This document shows positions 36,880-48,735 of a DNA stretch of 64,000 bases, piece after piece. Under the pieces are notes generated by a model. That model saw only the letters and a program-made list of their open reading frames with translations, was not told where the DNA came from and searched no databases. The translations under genes and the position numbers were made by a program. The stretch spans positions 11,569,196 through 11,633,195 of the forward strand of contig NC_052351.1 of the NCBI RefSeq assembly GCF_009727055.1. The letters run 5' to 3'. This DNA is from Benincasa hispida. Lineage: Eukaryota > Streptophyta > Magnoliopsida > Cucurbitales > Cucurbitaceae. Numbering within the stretch: position 1 is the stretch's first letter; each line of letters begins with the position of its first letter.

Positions 36880-37434
36880 ATAACCTCGCCTAGCTTTTAC
36901 ATTTATCGGACCACAGAGGTTCTTTAGTCCTGTGACCTTTTCCAGTAAAAAGTCTCTTAGTCATCTTACCTGCAAGGCATGACTCACACACAGGTAAAGA
37001 ATTTTCTTCTAACTCACTTAAAAGTTCATTCTTCACCAACTTCTTAATCCTATTGAGATTGATGTGTCCTAGTCTTAGATGCCAAAGCTGGGCATTTTTC
37101 TTAGGAGAAATTTTAAGTCTTTTATATTGAGTTATAGCAGTTTTAAACAACTCAGTTTATGAAGGGCATTAGTTTCTAACGGTCTTAGCATATAAAGATT
37201 ATTTTCCAGTTTTGTAGAACAAATCTCAACACCATTCTTAGAAATAAACACTTTATTGGAAAGAAAGTTGATATTATAATAATGTTCAAGCAAACACTTT
37301 ACAGAAACTAAATTCTTTTTTAAGTCAGGAACTACAAATACATTTTTTAAAACAAGAAATCTATTCTGTGAAGTCAACCGGAGACCTCCCACTGCCACAG
37401 CCGAGACGACGTGCCTGGTTCTAACTCGTATCAT
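36880..37434 (-). pseudogene. Copia-1 protease-to-integrase linker and GAG-pre-integrase domain
   Basis: Minus-strand frame 37,434-37,132: NRFLVLKNVFVVPDLKKNLV and SVKCLLEHYYNINF, the region after the copia protease. Frame 37,150-36,890: AQLWHLRLGHINLNRIKKLV with the zinc-binding H-x3-H, then CESCLAGKMTKRLFTGKGH with C-x2-C. Protease proper is not readable. Confidence 0.88.
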
Positions 37435-37449
37435 TATCTCACTAGCATC

Positions 37450-38325
37450 TAGTTTCCGTCAGGAACTAAGTCCTTGAAAAGAAGAACAAACATAATTAGT
37501 ACATGTCAATAATCCAGGCAAAATCATCATTCTTCACTAAACAGGTTTCCAATACAAGCAAATCATATTTACCACATTTGGTCTTCTTTTTTTCTGCCAA
37601 ATATTTAGGGCAGTTTCTCTTTCAATGCCCATCTTGGTTGCAGTGGAAATATTTTCCTTTGTCAACCTTGATGGGTTGTCTACCCCTATGAGCAACAATT
37701 ACTGGTTAGCCTTCCCCTTTCCACTATTCTTCTTCTCCCACTTTTTGGTGCCGGAGGAAGAAGGTACAAACTTAGTTCCAGAGGTCGAACCTTTGTGGAT
37801 CTTTTTAGAAGATGAAGCAATATTTACTTCACCTTTCTTCTATTTGCTTTTCAACAAGGATTGGAAGGTCTGTAGCTCGTTGAGTAGGGTAGTTAGGTTG
37901 TCTTCAATCCTGTTCAAAATAGCATTGCTACAGAAATGTAGGAAACTTTCAGGTAAAGATTCCAGTATGATGCTAACCTGACTGGCTCATTGATGTTCGA
38001 CCCGTTTCTCTCCGCCACGTTGAAGTGGATCATCATGTTGAGAACATGTTCTCGAACAGATGCCCCTTCTTGCATACAAGTATTGAAGATGTATTTCAGA
38101 GTATCATGCCTAAGCTATACAGATGATTGTCCGAACATTCCCCTCAAGGACTTCATGATCTTACGAGCTATAAGCATGGGCTCATGCTTCTTGGCCAAGA
38201 CTTCCTTAAGGCTTACCACGATATACGTTCGACCCTTTTCGTTTGCCAATGTCCAACACTCATATGTTTCCCGAACATTTCGAGGAGCATTGGCAGGTGG
38301 AATGGGAGGACGATCCTCCATTAGG
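37450..38325 (-). pseudogene. Copia-1 gag pseudogene
   Basis: The minus-strand start at about 38,321 (MEDRPPIPPANAPRNVRETY) leads into EVLAKKHEPMLIARKIMKSL and MFGQSSV, a copia UBN2-type Gag. Stops and frame changes follow. The C-terminal zinc-knuckle region (about 37,570-37,640) is readable as C-x2-(D)-GH-x4-C-like text. It is related to copia-2 gag (16,433-17,250) but clearly diverged. Plus-strand ORFs across it are shadows. Confidence 0.85.
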
Positions 38326-40685
38326 ACAAATCGAAGATCATCGATTATCAGTATAGTATTGATTGTGTTTTTCCAACTAGCGTAGTTTCCATTAACTTAT
38401 CTGCGACTAGTAAAGTTAAAGTTGCGATAGTCATTTAAAGAATTTTCTGAAAAAGAACAAACTATTTTAGTCTACTTGCATTAAACCACTTAAGAAAACC
38501 AATCAGTTTTTAACAAAATAGTCTAGTGTACCCTAAGTTATATCTATTTTGCAATGATGTTTCAGTGAGGCAGGACAAAAGTCACCGTAGGGTGATCAAG
38601 TGCCCCTTCATTGAAATGAGACATTCTCAACAATTAGACAGAAACAATACCTTGTCACTGTAACTAACAGTCACCATTATTCGGTCCAGAATTTGTTAAC
38701 ATCCTTAACAGTTCTGTGTAAGTGTAACCCTTCATTTTAGATTCTAGAGTTCTGCCCCCAATGAGCCAATCGTAGGGAAAAATCGATTGGGACATGAAAC
38801 TAAAGCAACCCTATCCATTTCTGGAGATCGAATAAAGCATCATGCAATACAACCATCCTTTAGGAGGACACCCATGATGCCACGAGGGATGCATGAAACT
38901 TTATTTAACCTAATGAGGGAGACCGAGGGATGTGCTACCATACATCCCGCTCCAACTTACTTTAAACACTCTCTCCATTCACCTTGATATTGACTTACCG
39001 AAATGCCACTCGTAGGGGGACACCCATGGTGCCTCGAGGCCAAGTGTAGATCTCACGGTTGTGAACTTTTATAGGAGAATATAGTGAGAGGCAAAATGTA
39101 AGTAATCAATTACCCAATTCTCCTCCCTCACTGAAGTGTTCCATCTAGGGTGTATAACTGGGATAATAATTCGGCTACTAATTTTATTGTAGTGTTTGTT
39201 TAATTTACTAAAAAAACTCTTGTCTTTTAATGATTAAACAATTTTGATTGAAAGCCTCATTAAACTCTTTAATAGACTTTGATCAAACTTGCATGCATGT
39301 AACAGATCTATCTAAACTACCTTTCCAAGTAGGTTCCCAGGTAAGGGGTGCAACGTTTCCATCAAACTTAAGTACCCCAGCCTAGGCAGAACCCGCCTTA
39401 GCCAAAATGTCCCTTATAGATACATTTGTTACATATTTAATCTTTTATTAAGAATCTTTAATATCTATAACACGATTAAAAGATTAAACTTAGATTTCCA
39501 AATCTCATTAGAAATGTGATATTAGGTATATTTTAAAATAATTTAAAAATGATTATAGCCTAAGGTTTGCATGAATTCTTAATTATTGGTTTTAATTCTA
39601 ATTTCATTTATTATAACATTATAAATTAACGAATCAATTAAAATCAACCTATTACATGCTAGACATACTTTTGTTAATATAACATTTATAAATTAACCTA
39701 AGGTAATTTCAATGCTTCATGCAATCTCCTTTCATTGGTAATATATAACAATTATATAACTAAGTAATGAATCATGTTATAGCATACTTTTCATACATTC
39801 ATTCAACCATATATTATAACAATTATAATATAAATGATGCATGGATATGCTATAATGCATGCATACATATACTATAACATTTACACTATATGATGCATGA
39901 GCATGCTTGTGTAATTTAAATCATGCATATTCATATATTATAACACTTATAATATAAAAAGATGCATGAATATAAATGCATAACCTATGGTGGGTATTAA
40001 AACTTTATGACATATATTTTGACATATAATATTGAACATACATCGCATGTATATTTACACTAACAGTTGATGGATTGGGATAGGACCTCTAAAAAAACTT
40101 AAAAGACTAACTATTACAAAAGCTTGAGTCATCTGGTTCGAAACAGGTGAATCGGGCCTTGAACCACTCGAACTGAACCACTCTTCAACGAACCACCTTG
40201 CAGTGATCTTGTAGCAAGCAACTGAGCGATATTGTAGGAAAGACTGCACGATCGTGTAGCAAGCAACTGTGCGATCGTGTAGCAAAGTCTACACGATCTT
40301 GTAGCAAAAGCTACAAGATCGCATAGTAAGAGCTACATAATCGTGTAGTTGTAACTACACGATCTCATAGTACTGCTTCGTCTTCTCCATCAAAACAGTG
40401 CTCTGCAACTATTCTTTGAATCTTCCTGAGAACAGCACGAGCGACTCAAACTTACAAATTACAGAATTAATATCAAAATTAATGCCAAAAAACGTAGGGC
40501 ATTTACAAACCAAAATATAAGCAAATAAAGCCTTAAAACAGAGAGTTATATCCCAAAACATCAATCAACAAATTACATCTACAACCATTCATCGCATGAA
40601 ACAAAATGTAGAAAATAAAGCCCACCATTACTGTAAAACGATTCAATAAAAGAATGGATTTTGGAATCAGAAACCTACAACCTGA
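38326..40685 (-). mobile_element. Copia-1 leader (5' UTR), about 2.4 kb
   Basis: Non-coding leader between PBS and gag. It shares blocks with the copia-2 leader (AATCGATTGG near 38,780; the GGTTCCCAGGTA block near 39,330). It holds tandem-like ATGCAT(G/A)/TATAACA text at 39,760-39,980 and a GATCGTGTAGCAA cluster at 40,230-40,370. ORFs at 38,787-38,987 and 40,055-40,285 have no support. Confidence 0.75.
40230..40370. repeat. GATC(G/T)TGTAG motif cluster in the copia-1 leader
   Basis: Repeated words such as ACGATCGTGTAGCAAG, GCGATCGTGTAGCAAAG, ACGATCTTGTAGCAAAAG and ACACGATCTCATAG, spaced about 20-30 bp. This is the same core as the arrays in LTR-H, LTR-K and the gypsy-like LTR. Confidence 0.8.
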
Positions 40686-40698
40686 CTCTGATACCAAT
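40686..40698 (-). promoter_or_regulatory. Copia-1 primer-binding site
   Basis: The minus-strand ATTGGTATCAGAG contains the initiator-methionine tRNA complement TGGTATCAGAG, next to the 5' LTR. It fixes the orientation of copia-1 as minus. Confidence 0.88.
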
Positions 40699-42059
40699 TA
40701 AAGGAACTCTTTGGGGAGAGAATCTTGAGCGAAAGCAGATCAACCAAATTCCATTTTTTAATTGAATATAAATTTCACAGTAAACAATAAACAAGATATG
40801 CATTTAATTAGAAATTACAACATGCTAAAGAAAAGGTTTCAGAAACCTCACCTTTGAAGACGTTTTTCTTCACGATTTTCCTAGATCAATTCACGAACTC
40901 CTTGAAGACTTTCTTCAAGAATAACCTCGAACAAAAATGAACAATACTGCAAATGTTTCCTCGATATTCTCAGAATGAGAACCCAGGAGTGGTGGGCTCT
41001 GGCTATTTTGGTTTTGAGGGAAAACTTAATGTAAAGGAAGAAAGATTGAGAAAACTCTCTAGAAAACTCAAACATGCATAACTCTTCTGTTGTTTTTTCA
41101 CTGTCTCAATAATTCAACCACACTAACAAGAAGAAGAAGAAACTTTTTCTTTTCTACTTGCCAAAAATAACCACCACCCACTTACGTGGATGGAGAGAAA
41201 AGAAGGGGAAGGGAGTTGTAACTCCCTTCCTTATTATTAAAATAATAATAATATAAATATAAATATGATAACTAACTTATCATATATATATATATATTAA
41301 ATTATATGTTATATCAAATATAACATATAAACCATAGTTTTAATATTGTATCACATACAATATAAGCTATAGTTTATTTTCTCTTTTATATGACATTTAA
41401 TATAAATCTATTTATATTAAATTTAACAACTATGAATCCAATTCATAGAAACTATATTTGAATCTCATTCAAATATTTATTTCCTCCCATTAAGCTATAA
41501 TGTATCAAATACATTATGACAATTATATCACATATAATTGAAACAACTTAATTATATCATATGTAATCAAATCTCTCTATTAATTTGAACAATTTAAATT
41601 AATTCAAAAGCTGATTCTCAATTAAACCTATTGAGCTACCAAGGGGACCTCACAGACTAATAGCTTGAAGCTCCAACGGTACATGAATAATGAATTAAAC
41701 CCTTTAGTTAAATTATTCACCATCCGTTAACTTCAGCACTACAGATATATTTTTGTGTCCATTGGGCCAAATTACCTTTTTTTTCCCCTACAATTACATT
41801 AACTTCTTAAGTACCACTGATCCCTCTAATGAACAATAGATCATAGTCAACTATCCACCCACATGTCTCTACATACATGTTTAAGTTACAAAGATAACCT
41901 TAAATGTTAGTGTATTAGTTTTGGTTAATGCAACTAAAATATCATATATTTTATAGACAATGAATAAAATATCATATATTTTATTAAATACACAATGAGT
42001 TTGTTCAATAATTTTACAAACTATAGGACCCTACGAGATTTAGGACATCAACCCTAATA
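40699..42059 (-). repeat. Copia-1 5' LTR, internally deleted
   Basis: A 1,361-bp counterpart of 18,746-20,723. The terminal bases have decayed: TA for TG at 40,699 and TA for CA at 42,059. It is about 0.6 kb shorter than the 3' copy. Two deletions remove core text, one after TGTCCATTGGG (about 41,765) and one after CATAGTCAACTAT (about 41,851), where it jumps to CCACCCACATGTC. The flanking duplication ATTAG follows at 42,060-42,064. Confidence 0.9.
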
Positions 42060-42754
42060 ATTAGTACATGCACTATATAATATAATATTTATATTAAATA
42101 TGATGCATGAATATGTGTATCCTAAGGTGAGATTTTAAACTATATGGCATGTTATATGCAAGATATAACTAATATAATTAAGCATATATCTTGTGCATAT
42201 TAAAACTATATTGTAGCAATAATAGACGAAATATTGACACTCTAATAAAAATATTAAATTAAATTATGTTGATATAATTTAAGAACACAAAAAATGCTTT
42301 CAACTATTGGAAGAAAATAGCCACTTTCATGCTCAAGAAAACTTGCATGTTCGTGTGAAAGGAACCTCTCACGGTCCTTCAACGACGCACAAACAATGAC
42401 AGACGAAAGTTAGAAACTTTCAATGACGTACAAAACATGATCGACTGTAGAAATCTGCACAAAAACCTCCCGAGTCTGTACTCTAAAATCCGTCTTTCAC
42501 CTATATTTTTTTTTTTTGTCTTTTTCACAGTAAATACTTCATCCCACAAGCGATCTGGACTTATGGACTCGATCTACAGGATTAATGCCCAAAACACGAG
42601 GCCTTTACATTGATTAAATCAAAGTAAAAAATTGTAAATCTAATTGCCAATATTTGTAAACATCTATTATGCAAACCCACATACATTATGCAGAAAATGG
42701 TCCACTTTTTCTCTAATTTTTTGTTTCGAAAATGAAAACTAGAGGCATGATTAA
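42060..42754 (-). mobile_element. Copia-2 leader, part next to the PBS
   Basis: Resumption of the copia-2 leader after copia-1. Text around the two ATTAG copies is mutually similar to the TATGATGCAT-rich leader at 39,860-39,980. Nothing coding. Confidence 0.7.
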
Positions 42755-42767
42755 CTTTGATACCAAT
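42755..42767 (-). promoter_or_regulatory. Copia-2 primer-binding site (one mutation)
   Basis: The minus-strand ATTGGTATCAAAG differs from the copia-1 PBS by one G-to-A change. It adjoins the LTR start TGAAGGAATGG at 42,768. Confidence 0.75.
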
Positions 42768-42920
42768 TGAAGGAATGGAATTCCATAGCGGAAACGTGTG
42801 AACGTATGTGTCAATGTAATTAAATTTGAAAAACTCAGAAAAACGGAGACATTATATAAGAACAAGATAAACATTTATAATTCCAACATGCTTATAGGGA
42901 GAAAAGGATGAGAAGAACTA

Positions 42921-43356
42921 ACCCTTGAAGACTTTTCTTCTCGTAATTCTTCTCCTCGAAACTGAACAACACGAATGCTAATCTCTCTCAAACTGAAAAA
43001 CACATCTCACGCAAAACACAGGCACGAATAGGGGACCCCCCCATTTTGGTTTCCTTGCTATTTTTCTTTAGTTTGGTAGGGAGAAAATTGTTTGCATGAG
43101 AAAGGGTTTCTTGATGAAGATGATGAAAGAATGGCAGGACCCTTGAAGACTTTTCTTCTCGTAATTCTTCTCCTCGAAAACTGAACAACACGAATGCTAA
43201 CTCTCTCAAACTGAAAAACACATCTCACGAACAAACAGGTCACGAATAGGGGGACCCCCCATTTGGTTCCTTGCTATTTTTCTTAGTTTTGGTTAGGGAG
43301 AAATGATTTTGCATGGAGAAAGGTTTCGTGATGAAGTAGAAATGAGACTTTGAAGA
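42921..43356. repeat. Tandem duplication, period 218 bp, inside the copia-2 LTR
   Basis: ACCCTTGAAGACTTTTCTTC starts at 42,921 and again at 43,139. Both units contain the GAATGCTAA...CTCTCAAACTGAAAAACAC block, a GGGGACCCCCCC-type run and the TTGCTATTTTTCTT block. Confidence 0.85.
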
Positions 43357-43447
43357 CACTTGTTTCAACTGGACACACAACGCCTAATCTCCTCAACTGA
43401 CATCCACAACAACGGCACTGGGCCCCCCTTCCTTCTTTTTCGGTGAC

Positions 43448-43511
43448 CCCCCCCCGATTGCATGAAAGGCTTGATGTGAATGCCCCCCCCCACCCCCCCC
43501 CCCCCCCCCCA
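43448..43511. repeat. Poly-C tracts
   Basis: A C10 run near 43,448 and a C-rich run of more than 25 bases (with one or two A) at 43,482-43,511. This is unusual in this AT-rich DNA and may be partly sequencing or polishing error. Confidence 0.7.
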
Positions 43512-46500
43512 AATCTATTGCATTGGACTATAAAAATGAATCGTCTCCCTTATTCTTTTGTGAGAGTCAATTTGGTTGGAGAGGAAGTTAAAACTCCCCT
43601 CCACTAACTCATAATAACTCCACACGAGAGTTATTATTTTTTAATTTAAATAAATAATATATTAAATCAAATTTAATGTTTAATTAAATAAATATTAATT
43701 AATTAACAATTAATTAAGTAATAAATTAAATACCATGTATTTAATTTAAATCATATTCAAATAACATCTCACATAATTATGAATCTCATTCATATTAATT
43801 GTAAACTATAGTTTTATGAATCACATTCATATTAATTTTAATCTAGAATATTATATGAATTTTATTCATATAATTAATATATAAATCTTATTCAAATATT
43901 TATCTCTCACATATTATAAAGTATAATTTTGAATCTTATTCAAAATTAACTTTATGTTATAATGTATCTATATACATTATATTCATTGTATCTTATACAA
44001 TTAATTCTCTTATTTAATTTGAACAATTTAAATTAATCTAAACTTAACTGATTGTTATTTTACCCTTAGTGAGCTATCAAGGGAACCTTATGGACCTATA
44101 GATTAGAAGCTCCAATGATACGAGATTCATTAACTAAACTCTTTAATTAAATTAATCAACATTCATTAGTTGTAGGTCACTCCACTAAAGACCCACAACT
44201 ATACTCTTCGTATTATAAATATATTTTCTATGTCCATGGATATAATCATCAATATTATGTCGACCTTTCATGAATCGCTCATAACTATAGTTGGTTTAAA
44301 TTACCATTTTACCCTTGTGTCCATGGATATAATCAATCAATAGTAAGTCGCCTCAATGTTCATGACCCGAAATCATCCCTTAGGGGAGTAATTCATCTAC
44401 TTACTCTAAAGACGGGAAGAAATAAATTTGATCTTGTGTACCTATGTTTCCAGCTCCCTACTCGAACAAAGTCCCAAAATGGTTGGTTTATTGAGTCGAC
44501 AACTCTAGTCATTCTCACACATACAAATTAGAGGATCACCCTCATAAACAGGAATTCATAAACCCATACAGGATTAAGATCGAGTCACCTATCGTCATCC
44601 TATAAAATGTTAATCTCTTCAATTAATGACGGTACAAAAAGAGGCTAATCATTTCGTAGTCGTCTTATACATTGTAACACTTTACAACTCTTGTAACAAT
44701 TACATAGTGGATCGTATTTGTAATGTCGATAAGATGCCCAACCTTATCTATATACTATAGATCATTCAGGGTATTATTTAAACACGATTCACTTGAATAT
44801 CAATCACATACATGTTTAAGTTATATAAATAACTTTGGAACTTAGTTTATTAGATAAAGTTATGCAATTTAAATATCGAAGAAAATAAAACTTTATTTTA
44901 TTAAATAAATAATTTATGTACAAAAATTTACAAACTACGAAAACTATGAAATTTAGGACATCAATTCCAATCGGTGGAGGAGCCTTGAAAGACGAGAGTG
45001 TCAAGGCTCCAGGGACGGTGGTGACATTGATGGCTAATTTTTTGCCTTAGTTGCTAAGTTTGTTCATTTTTTTTCCAAAATATTTTTCGCCCGGAGATAA
45101 TGGAATCAATGGAGTCTTGTCTCCAATTTTATCCACGAATTCATTTGTCGGAGGAAAATGCTAAAAAGTTTTTGTTAAAAATCATGATTTAAATGGTACA
45201 GCCTAAGCTCCACCTAATTCACATGTATCTTTTTCTTAGATATAAAGAAAAAATAAAAAATAAAAAATAATTCAACTTTTTTTTAAAAAATTTATCATAT
45301 GGCAAAATCATATCAGACAAGTATTTGGAATGCAGCAAGATAGGTGCATCCAATAGAACACCCAAATTTTTCTCTTAATATATTAGTTTCATTTTCTTAA
45401 ATTCGAAATTAATATAAAAGCAAAAGTACATGTGGACCATTTTTAAAGCCTAATCAACAAGCATATGATACCAGTCAAATTTTTGTTTGTATTTAAAAGA
45501 TCCTTCCTCTTAAGTTAATTCTTAAAAATTGGAGGACTAGACGTGTTTATTTTAAAAATTAAGAGACCATGTAGGCCTAATACTGGAAAAGATAATTTTT
45601 CCTTTTTGGAATATTACATTTCTATTAAATGTGGGGGTTGTGTTTGGTTTTTAAGAATGTAGATAATCGATGTTTAGACACTCGAAATTATAGATATCCA
45701 GAATTATCGATATCCAACATTTTTAGATAATCATGTTTATTTTGTAAGAATATTTTTTAAGATATCTAAAAATACTTGGATAATTGTATTTGTTTTGTAA
45801 GATTTCTACTCGAGAATAAATTAAATTTACATAATATTTCAAGAGTGTCCTCACGACTATTCATTAATTTATAATTAATTTGACATAATTTGAACTTATA
45901 TAACATATTTGTTTTCATTAATTTGATTTTTTTTAAGAAAAATAATATAATTTTATTTATTTTATGTTATTTTTCTCAACAAAATAATATATATTGATTT
46001 AATCTTTTTATATAATAAATATTACTAATTTAAATTTAAATATCTTTCTAATAAAAATAAAATAACAACTAACCAAAGAGAGCGAAATAGATAGTTAACA
46101 ATATTTATTTTAATTATAAAATGAAAATAAAGAAGAGCTCTATTTATAAATGTGTGTGAAAAAAGGAATTATTTCAAGAGATCATTCAAAGCTCCGAAAT
46201 ACCCAAAAAATCTCTAGATGAATGGACATTTTATATTACTACAAAACAAATACAGTAATCACGTCTATTCTATGAAAATCTTGGATTCCCACGAAACAAA
46301 TAACTTTTTAGAGGAAGTAAAAACATCTGATCATGACTTTTGTTGACATTTATAATTTCTTTTTCTTTTGAGGAAAAATATTTATAATTTGTAGTGAAAT
46401 AGATATGAATGCACCAAATTCATGAGTTTACAGCTATCTGAAAAATATATAAAAAAAAGTTATATCTAGTTAAATTTAGGTTGAATTTGGATTGATTTTG

Positions 46501-46669
46501 AAAAGGTTAAAAGTGATTATGATTTTTTTTTTTTAGCATTGTAAAATTTATGATAGATGCATTCATTTAAATCTCTTTTCAAAACACTCCTCATTGATTC
46601 GTTCCCTAGTAGCCTTTAAAGTTGAGAAATTCTCATACAATCAAGTGTCTCCTATAAAAGTTTGGCTCC

Positions 46670-47115
46670 ATCTAGTAACTATTTCGTTTTTTATTTTTAG
46701 TTTTTGAAAATTAAACCTATTTCTTTTTCATTACTTACAATGATTTGCATATTTTTTAAGTACAATAGTTGAATTTTTATCAAATTCCAAAAGTAAAACA
46801 AAAGTTTTTAAAAGCTATTTTTTTTAGTTTCTAAAATTTAGTTTGGTTTTTTTAAAACCATTGGTTTAAAAGAAGATAACACAGGAAGAAAAATTAAAAG
46901 GTGGAAATAGTATCAATAGATTTAATTTTCAAAAACAAAAAACTAAAAATCAATAGCTTCTAAAAGGTTGCTTCTGTGTTTTGGAATTTGACTAAAAATT
47001 CAACTATTGTAGTTGATAAATATGTAAATTATTGTAAAAAATAGAAGGAAATAGGCTTAATTTTCAAAAGCCAAAAATGAAAAATGAATTAGTTACACAA
47101 CCAAATTCTATCTAC
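46670..47115. repeat. Fold-back (imperfect inverted) repeat
   Basis: The left arm at about 46,670-46,890 (TTTTGAAAATTAAACCTATT...AGTTGAATTTTTATCAAATTCC) is the reverse complement of the right arm at about 46,935-47,115 (GGAATTTGACTAAAAATTCAACT...AATAGGCTTAATTTTCAAAAG), with a short spacer. Related single arms recur at 51,744-52,280. It looks like a miniature non-autonomous element; no transposase is present. Confidence 0.75.
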
Positions 47116-47123
47116 TATTTTGT

Positions 47124-47126
<3 letters not shown>

Positions 47127-47172
<46 letters not shown>
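47127..47172. repeat. (AT)23 microsatellite
   Basis: An uninterrupted AT dinucleotide run of 46 bp next to the fold-back repeat. Confidence 0.95.
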
Positions 47173-47175
<3 letters not shown>

Positions 47176-47909
47176 CTAAATTTGTAAATTGATTAGTAAA
47201 AAGTGTTTAAACAAAACTAATATCAATACCATAATGTGGTTTAAAAACACATAACGTTTTACTAATCTATAAATTATTAAAAAAAAAAAATTAGGGTAAT
47301 TGTTTTGAATAGAAAACTGTTGGAAATATTTTCAAATGTAACAAAGTGTTACTGTTTATCAATATTTGTCTATTAGTGATAGACACTAATAGATATCTAT
47401 CATTGTCTATCATTAATATACCGTGACAAGTTACTATATTTCTAAATAAGTTGGTTCATTTTTCTATATTTAAAAACAAATTTTTTATCGTATATTTATT
47501 TTAGTTAATAGACTAAGAAAAAACGACAGTAATTTTCTTTTTCCTTCTTCTTAAAGAAACTAAAATGAAATGAGTTTTTTCCTAGAGTTGAAGAGTCCAT
47601 ATAGATTTGGATTGACTTGAGAAAACCGTGTTTTTCAAAAAACATATTTTTATTTAAACATTTTTTACAAAAGTTGTTGAAAATACATTTCAAAAACTAT
47701 TTTGTGTGGTTGTCAAATTCTATTTTTTTTCAAAATAATTTATTTTTTAAATCAAACATTTGAAATGTATTCTAAACACACTCAAAATTAAATAACAGGT
47801 CTGTTTAGGGTAAAAGGCAGAATGAGAGCATGTTAATTCTTGAGCCGGCTTGTCCATCCATTGTGAATGAGATTTTCCCCTACTGACCACGATCTTGTGG
47901 TTAGAAATA

Positions 47910-48510
47910 TGGATGTTCAAATAATCCGACAACCCAAACAATTTGGACTACCCAACCCAAAATATAAGCGTTGGGTTAGTTTTGTTTTGTTTTTGGGTTG
48001 AGTTGGGTTAAACCTTTTCTATTTTTGTTGGGTTGGATCGGGTCGTAGGTGGCTAAAAAAATTTTTGGGTTGACCCAACTCAACCCAAATTATATATATA
48101 TATATATAAATAAAATATTTATATATATTTCTCTTTGTTTAAAATTTGATACTTTTTATAGATTAATTTATTAATTTTAAATATTTTTCTTTTAAAATTA
48201 TTATGATATTTATCTTTATTTGAGGTTTGCAATAAATATCTTACATATTTGGTACTTAACATTTGAATTTTGTAAGATTTTAGTTATTAGTCATGTGTCG
48301 TATATAAATTTACATATTTTTAATTAAAAAGAAAAAAGACAAGTCATAACCCGACAACTCAATCCAACCTAACCCGAATTTTAAGGGTTCGATTGGATTG
48401 GATTAGAGACTTTATTTAGGTTCTTTAAATTATCAATCAAACCAATCCAAATTTTCGAATTAGTCCAAAAAAAACACCTTCATCCCAATCCATATGCCTC
48501 CATACTTGGA
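47910..48510. repeat. Dispersed repeat rich in AACCCAACCC / GGGTTGGGTT
   Basis: It contains GACAACCCAAACAATTTGG, GTTGGGTTGGATCGGGTCG, TTGACCCAACTCAACCC and ATAACCCGACAACTCAATCC. A second, more diverged copy lies at about 52,503-52,985 (TAACCCGACAACTCAATCTA at about 52,864). The ends are not firmly fixed, and the type (possibly a miniature DNA transposon) is unproven. Confidence 0.6.
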
Positions 48511-48735
48511 AAATGGCAAACCAACCCAATAAGACCCATCAAATATTTGTGCTTTTCAAGTTTCGTTTTTCACGTTTGGGGGTAGTTAGCCACCATGTGG
48601 CCCCCCTCAAGGTCCAGATATTTTGGAGAAGCGGACTAAAAGATTTGATTGATTTCATGAACCACCACAGTCACCAAAACTCACTCTTAAACTCAAATCT
48701 TCTTTGCTGTTGCTTGGGGAAGAAAGAAAGAAACA

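Larger units (their letters stand above)
18746..42059 (-). mobile_element. Copia-1, complete but nested Ty1-copia element
   Basis: A full minus-strand LTR retrotransposon with the duplication ATTAG at 18,741-18,745 and 42,060-42,064. Reading on the minus strand the order is 5' LTR (42,059-40,699), PBS (40,698-40,686), leader, gag (about 38,325-37,450), pre-integrase and integrase start (37,434-36,451), a foreign insertion (36,445-23,083), integrase remainder and RT (about 23,082-21,575), RNase H (21,565 to about 20,820), polypurine tract and 3' LTR (20,723-18,746). The domain order GAG-INT-RT-RH is diagnostic of copia. Without the insertion it would be close to 9.9 kb. Many stops make it inactive. 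Confidence 0.92.
42768..44971 (-). repeat. Copia-2 5' LTR
   Basis: About 2.2 kb. It begins TGAAGGAATGG at 42,768 and ends near 44,971 in a decayed TTTAGGACATCAATTCCAA terminus. It contains the S1 core (44,080-44,800), a 218-bp tandem duplication (42,921-43,356) and C homopolymers (43,448-43,511). The outer duplication cannot be paired because the far end of copia-2 is lost. ORFs at 42,988-43,243 are chance. Confidence 0.8.
44972..48735. other. Low-copy AT-rich interval upstream of the PMP22-like gene
   Basis: No LTR is seen here. Contents: a short open minus-strand segment at 44,973-45,170 (see findings); a fold-back repeat at about 46,670-47,115; an AT dinucleotide tract at 47,127-47,172; a TAGACACTAATAGA-type dispersed repeat near 47,390; and a repeat with many AACCCAAC/GTTGGGTT words at about 47,910-48,510. 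No ORF with gene character was found on either strand. The 200 bp before 48,736 should hold the PMP22-like promoter, but no clear TATA box was seen. Confidence 0.55.

Noticed and set aside
45600..46320. Possible hAT-type miniature transposon (GTTTGGTTTTTA ... CACGAAACAAATA)
   Set aside because: The ends are only weakly complementary and no duplication could be assigned.
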